Origin: Gordionus sp. m RMFG-2023
Lineage: Eukaryota; Nematomorpha; Gordioida; Chordodea; Parachordodidae
Direction of reading: 5' to 3'
Length of the DNA stretch: 64,000 nt
Assembly: GCF_954871325.1 (NCBI RefSeq)
Contig: NC_088777.1
Span: 34,511,366-34,575,365, forward strand
Position 1 is the first letter of the stretch, and the number at the start of each line of letters is the position of its first letter. Below the pieces are notes generated by a model, which worked only from the letters and a program-made list of their open reading frames with translations, was not told the DNA's origin and ran no database searches. Below, piece by piece: positions 59,036 through 64,000 of the stretch. The translations under genes were made by a program, and so were the position numbers.

Positions 59036-59944
59036 GGGTTTCCCATTCTAAATAAGAAAATCATAATATTTTTTTAATTTTTGTCAATTTTTCTTTAACT
59101 TTTATTTATTTTAGTTATTCCTTTTTAATTTTTTCTAAATTTTTGCGATTTCATAACGTTTTTTTTCTTACTGTATCTTTTCTCAATTTATTTCTAACCT
59201 TTTGTGATTTTCTTTACTTTTATTTTTCATACTATATTACGTTTTTTTTCATCATAGATACAGATATAATATTCTTTATATGATTTATACATTTTAATCT
59301 TTTGTATATATTTTAACCTTTTCAATCTGGTCATTTTTAATCTTTATTTTTTTGAGCATTTATCTATTTTTTCTTCTCATTTTTGATAATTATTTTTTGA
59401 AATTATATTTAATGTTTTTGGCAGACAATATAACAATTGCTAAATTATAAATTAATTGTTTGGTTTACCTTAACTGTAATACCAAACGATATTTAAATTA
59501 ATAAAATATAATCATTTTTAAATTCTTATTTTTAAAATTATCAAAAATGAGAAGAAATAAAATTGAGAAATGCTCAAAAAAATAAAGATTAAAAATGACC
59601 AGATTGAAAAGGTTAAAATATATACAAAAGATTAAAATGTATAAATCATATAAAGAATATTATATCTGTATCTATGATGAAAAAAACGTAAATTGTTAAA
59701 AAAATAGACCTAAATTTATAAATTGAAGAAAAATAAATTGAGAGAAGATATAGTATGAAAAATAAAAGTAAAGAAAATCACAAAAGGTTAGAAATAAATT
59801 GAGAAAAGATACAGTAAGAAAAAAAACGTTATGAAATCGCAAAAATTTAGAAAAAATTAAAAAGGAATAACTAAAATAAATAAAAGTTAAAGAAAAATTG
59901 ACAAAAATTAAAAAAATATTATGATTTTCTTATTTAGAATGGGA

Positions 59945-61165
59945 AACCTTGTATCTAGGTACATTTTCACTAAAATTTCATTTAAACATGTTAGCAATGC
60001 TTATTTTAGCCCATTTACATCAAAAAAATACAAAAAACTTTAAAAACAACGATTATGACAATTGTCACTTATCAAGGGTACATTTTCACTAAAATTTCAT
60101 TTAAACATGTTAGCAATGCTTATTTTAGCCCATTTACATCAAAAAAATTCGAAAAACTTTAAAAACAACGATTATGACAATTGTCACTTATCAAGGGTAC
60201 ATTTTCATTAAAATTTCATTTAAACATGTTAGCAATGCTTATTTTAGCCCATTTACATCAAAAAAATACAAAAAACTTTAAAAACAACGATTAAGACAAT
60301 TGTCACTTATCAAGGGTACATTTTCACTAAAATTTCATTTAAACATGTTAGCAATGCTTATTTTAGCCCATTTACATCAAAAAAATTCGAAAAACTTTAA
60401 AAACAACGATTATGACAATTGTCACTTATCTAGGGTACATCTTCACTAAAATTTCATTTAAACATGTTAGCAATGCTTATTTTAGCCCATTTACATCAAA
60501 AAAATACAAAAAACTTTAAAAACAACGATTATGACAATTGTCACTTATCTAGGGTACATCTTCACTAAAATTTCATTTAAACATGTTAGCAATGCTTATT
60601 TTAGCCCATTTACATCAAAAAAATACAAAAAACTTTAAAAACAACGATTATGACAATTGTCACTTATCAAGGGTACATTTTCACTAAAATTTCATTTAAA
60701 CATGTTAGCAATGCTTATTTTAGCCCATTTACATCAAAAAAATTCGAAAAACTTTAAAAACAACGATTATGACAATTGTCACTTATCTAGGGTACATCTT
60801 CACTAAAATTTCATTTAAACATGTTAGCAATGCTTATTTTAGCCCATTTACATCAAAAAAATTCGAAAAACTTTATAAACAACGATTATGACAATTGTCA
60901 CTTATCTAGGGTACATCTTCACTAAAATTTCATTTAAACATGTTAGCAATGCTTATTTTAGCCCATTTACGTCAAAAAAATTCGAAAAACAACAACGATT
61001 ATGACAATTGTCACTTATCAAGGGTATATTTTCACTAAAATTTCATTTAAACATGTTAGCAATGCTTATTTTAGCCCATTCACGTCAAAAAAATTCGAAA
61101 AACTTTAAAAACAACGATTATGACAATTTTCACTTATCTATGGTACATCTTCACTAAAATTTTAT
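59945..61165 (-). repeat. ~119 bp array, right arm (array A4)
   Basis: About ten copies, inverted relative to the left arm, spaced 113-119 bases. Copies are almost identical to each other; the last copies toward the tip are more diverged. Confidence 0.95.
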
Positions 61166-61445
61166 TTAAACATGTTAGCCTTAGCAATACTTATTTTAAC
61201 CCATTTATGCCAAAAAAATACGAAAAACTAAAACAACATATTCTTATTATAATTTTGTTCACATTAATCATTTCCCCAAAATTTAGCAATTTACCAGATT
61301 TTATAAAAAAACAAAAAAATTGAGCAGACCCAACGAGCCGACTACACGAGCCGACTCGAGTCAAACTCGTTTTATCGACTAGAAACTAGGCTTGAGTCGC
61401 AGCTAAGTCGACTCGGCTTAGCCGTTTAACAACACTACTAGTCAT

Positions 61446-62040
61446 GATGAATATTAATCCTATACGGATGTATAAAATAACATTATCATAAAAAATAAAA
61501 TTTTATCGGTAAGATATAGTTAATTTAGAAAACTAGAAAACATTAATTTAGAAATTAACATTCAAGAGAGTAATATATATATTTTATTTTTTTGTTATAA
61601 AATATCTATAAATAATCAAAAAGGGTGTAACAAAATGCCAGAAAAATATCTTAAAAGGAAAAAAATATTTTGAAAAAAATTGATATTTTTTTTAAATTAT
61701 AAAATGATGTGAAGTTTTATTTTGTTCCTCTGTTTACATTTTCGTTCGAATAAAGAAAATTTTCTTTGCAGCCCGATATATAAACCAACATATTTTTATT
61801 TTAAAATATAATATTTTTATAACTTTTATATAATAATATGTTGTGATGATTTAATGAAACATATTGACCATATTTTTCAGTTTTATAAGTATTATTGAAA
61901 TTTCTTTTATTTCTTTTGTTGTACATTTGTAAAGATTATAATTATATATGCATGTGTTTAAATTACTTTTATTAAAATTAAATTTTTATTACTTTTATTA
62001 ATAAATTTTTTTTAATTTTAAAAAATTGATTACTTTTATA
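61446..62040. other. AT-rich stretch without recognisable gene
   Basis: No frame or repeat of note. Confidence 0.5.
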
Positions 62041-62044
62041 AATT

Positions 62045-62370
62045 ATGGATCAGGATGACATTATTTTCACCCCATCAGACAGTTTATCATTCTTGGATGA
62101 TTCCACAAATTTCTTTGAATCTTCATATTGAATAGTCAATCTCAATTTGGTGAAGATCTTCGTAAATTTATATTTCTGTTAGCTATGTTATAAAATCATA
62201 TAAATGATAATTTTTTAAAGATATTAGATGAAAGTTTGATCCCGTTGAAATCTAGCAATGATCTTTGCAAAAAAATATTTGTGAAAACACCGAAGAAAGG
62301 GCATAGGAAATGCTCCCTGTGTAGTAGAACATATTGCATAAGTACATCAACAAGTAATTTTATTTTAATA
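62045..62370 (+). pseudogene. 5' exons of a hAT transposase (BED finger)
   Basis: ATG at 62045 opens MDQDDIIFTPSDSLSFLDDS to a TGA at 62128; a second frame (62236-62365) encodes KKGHRKCSLCSRTYCISTST, with C-x2-C and the STSTSN spacing of a BED finger, and stops before the two histidines. Layout (short acidic exon, then a BED exon) mirrors the intact transposase at 8750-8450. No catalytic part follows, because a GCTGAGCC-word element tip begins at 62473. Confidence 0.65.
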
Positions 62371-62472
62371 TATAAAAGACGTAAAATTATTAGGCCGAAA
62401 ATTTTTAACGAAAGATGATTATAATTAATATTTTTTTTACCTTGTTTAACCTTTGTTTTTAAATAATAAGAT

Positions 62473-62590
62473 TAGTATTGTTAAATAGCTGAGCCAAACC
62501 AACTTAGCCCTAAACTCAGTCAGTTTTGAAAAATCGACTCAGACTCAAGTCGGCTCAGTAGTTGGCTCAAGCCGACTTTTGAGCAGAAAT
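62473..62590 (+). mobile_element. left terminus of a GGCTGAGCC-word hAT element
   Basis: TAGTATTGTTAAATAGCTG followed by GAGCCAAACC, CTTAGCCC, AGTCGGCTCAG and GGCTCAAGCCGAC words. No partner end found downstream. Confidence 0.55.
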
Positions 62591-62734
62591 TTATTTATTT
62601 GTGAATAAGAATTTTAATATTATAATGATGTAGAAATTGTGTGCCATCTCTATTTTGAGGGAAAAAATTTAAGCTAGCTCGATGAGCAACATGAGTGAGC
62701 TAGCTAAATTTGTTCCATAACTTTTAGATGGCAC

Positions 62735-62825
62735 TATACCCCTGGCCCGAACCCTATTTTTTAAAAAATAATTTCGATTAGGGCCTAATATATTTTTTCC
62801 GAACAGGGTCGGGCTTAAATTTTTA
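62735..62825. repeat. GGCC-word MITE remnant
   Basis: CCCCTGGCCCGAACCC, TAGGGCCTAAT and CAGGGTCGGGCTT words in an AT background. Confidence 0.45.
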
Positions 62826-63139
62826 TCTTGCGATATCATTACATTTTGTCAAATAAATTGATATATTTAATTCTTGTTAGAAGCCAGGCGCTATTATTCT
62901 TTATAGAATATATTTTTTATTTTAAATATGGATATAACAAAATTTTAGAGAATATTACATCATATATTTTTATTATTTAAAATAAATTTCAAAATGTAGA
63001 TATTTTATACAGATTATAATATTCAAAATTTTTACTGTATAAAAACTCTAAAAAAAAGTAATTTAACAATTACATAAAATATAAGTGATTCTTATGCAAA
63101 TAATGATAAAAATAAGACGATATTTTCAAATATAAATAT

Positions 63140-63730
63140 ACACAGTACTTTGTATTTGACCGGTCAAATACGAAAATTCAAATAAATGTTTTTTTTAAGT
63201 CAATATTAACTTTATTTTGAATATAATAGTAGTCAATTTTTTAAATTCATTGTAATTCAATAACTAACGTTTAGCTCTCAGTAGTGTTCTGATTCATATT
63301 CAATATTATCATTTTCTTTAATATTTTTAATCGATTTTCCTGGTGTCAAGATCTTCAATCGATTTCTATTTTTGTAAGAATATCCCAAATCAACCTATTT
63401 CTTTCTAAAAAAAATAAAACTAGGAATTGGTGGTCTCTTATTTGGGCATGGTTGGCATACGGAATTGATTATTTCTTACGGAAATTACTGATTACCATGT
63501 AACTATTAAACATCTCGTTTATACTTCTGAAATTAATTATATCACTTAAAATAATTTAGTCACAACCACCTTCGGGGACCTAAAAATAATGCATTATGAT
63601 GACATGTATTTATATCATTTTTCTCTTTTTAAACATATTTTTAATATTTTTTCTTCAGATTTTTTTTAGAGTATTTGACCAGATCAATTGACTGAATTTG
63701 ACTTGTCAATTGACCGAATTGCCAACCCTG
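63140..63730. mobile_element. TTGACC-word hAT MITE remnant
   Basis: Right tip reads TTGACCGAATTGCCAACCCTG (reverse: CAGGGTTGGCAA, a common hAT terminus), preceded by GACCAGATCAATTGACTG words; about 550 bases to the left lies TTTGACCGGTCAAATA. No target duplication seen. Confidence 0.45.
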
Positions 63731-63859
63731 ATTAATTGCATAAATTTTATGAGTTAATACAAAAATTATATAAATGTTATAATTAAGAATTCATTTTATG
63801 AAAAAATTTTATGAGGTTACTTTTCTTTGAGATTTGGATAATTCATTAAGAATCAAATT

Positions 63860-64000
63860 TTTATCTATAATAATCTCCTAAATATTTAATAGGGTTACAT
63901 TTAAATGTTTTTTACCGGTGGTATCTCTAAAATAAGTTTTTAACCTTTTTAAAGTTGAAAAAGATCTTTCATTAGTGAAGATACGAATTGGTAGGGAAGC
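63860..64000 (-). pseudogene. hAT transposase C-terminal segment at window edge
   Basis: The minus strand reads LPIRIFTNERSFSTLKRLKT then YFRDTTGKKHLNVTLLNI, the dimerisation end of zf-MYM/DUF4371-type hAT transposases (compare RSTTFESRLKGL at 53.9 kb). The protein continues past the window edge, so intactness is unknown. Confidence 0.75.

Larger units (their letters stand above)
58313..61445. mobile_element. foldback element with ~119 bp arrays and perfect 8 bp target duplication
   Basis: Element 58321-61437 (3.1 kb) lies between direct copies of CTAGTCAT (58313-58320 and 61438-61445). Tips are TAGTGTTGTTAAAAAGTCG and CTTAGCCGTTTAACAACACTA. Inside, in mirror order from both ends: GAGTCG/AGCCGA words; a unique piece with AAAAAATTGAGCAGAC; ~119 bp arrays (three to four copies left, about ten right); and a ~400 bp AT-rich inverted core meeting near 59480. 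No coding. Left and right arms are very similar (58512-58715 and 61120-61323 carry the same 67-codon chance frame), indicating recent formation or homogenisation. Confidence 0.96.

Overview
This is a very A+T-rich piece of animal nuclear DNA. The evidence is spliced genes with GT-AG introns of up to 10 kb, a six-RRM protein of the metazoan RBM19 type, many hAT DNA transposons, an RTE-like LINE and tRNA-derived SINE-like units. The lineage cannot be fixed from the sequence; an invertebrate is likely. The only host gene I can defend is RBM19/MRD1, on the minus strand from 53190 to 24447. It has 14 exons, all junctions keep frame, and the product is 1029 aa. Everything else is transposon or decayed transposon.

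Layout. 1-2226: about 19 copies of a ~117 bp tandem repeat. 3160-8760: a hAT transposon on the minus strand whose five exons splice into an unbroken 610-aa transposase; a 2 kb hairpin element (4975-7000) sits in its third intron. 9175-9466: an inverted extra copy of that transposase's 3' end. 9467-11980: a foldback element ending TAGTGTTG...CAACACTA with arms of ~1.2 kb that carry the same ~117 bp repeats. 11990-12112: scrap of a reverse-transcriptase element. 12258-19180: an inverted pair of ~1.2 kb hAT-like copies around 4.5 kb of decayed DNA with a Ty3/gypsy-like fossil. 19181-24430: mostly unreadable, with a ~31 bp minisatellite at 22145-22555.

24447-53190: RBM19. Its introns hold an element with ~600 bp inverted ends (28055-33465) into which a 3 kb LINE inserted (30120-33159, 11 bp target duplication); a 215 bp hAT MITE (39031-39245); another RT-element scrap (40.4-40.9 kb); two SINE-like units; a 1.8 kb hAT deletion derivative (43511-45286); and a one-ended array element (46559-47415). 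53446-55469: a hAT relic of the zf-MYM/DUF4371 type. 56212-57528: a third copy of the 12-19 kb repeat. 57529-57760: one end of an array-type element. 58321-61437: a second foldback with a perfect 8 bp target duplication. 62045-64000: scraps of further hAT transposases.

The most interesting pattern is a group of hAT-like elements sharing the terminus (C/T)AGTGTTGTTAAA. Each family has its own short word repeated near its ends, and several carry internal arrays of a ~117-119 bp unit. That unit has diverged strongly between arrays but keeps two palindromic cores, TGACAATTGTCA and AACATGTT. A second notable item is a LINE whose target duplications enclose a tRNA-like head at its 5' end.
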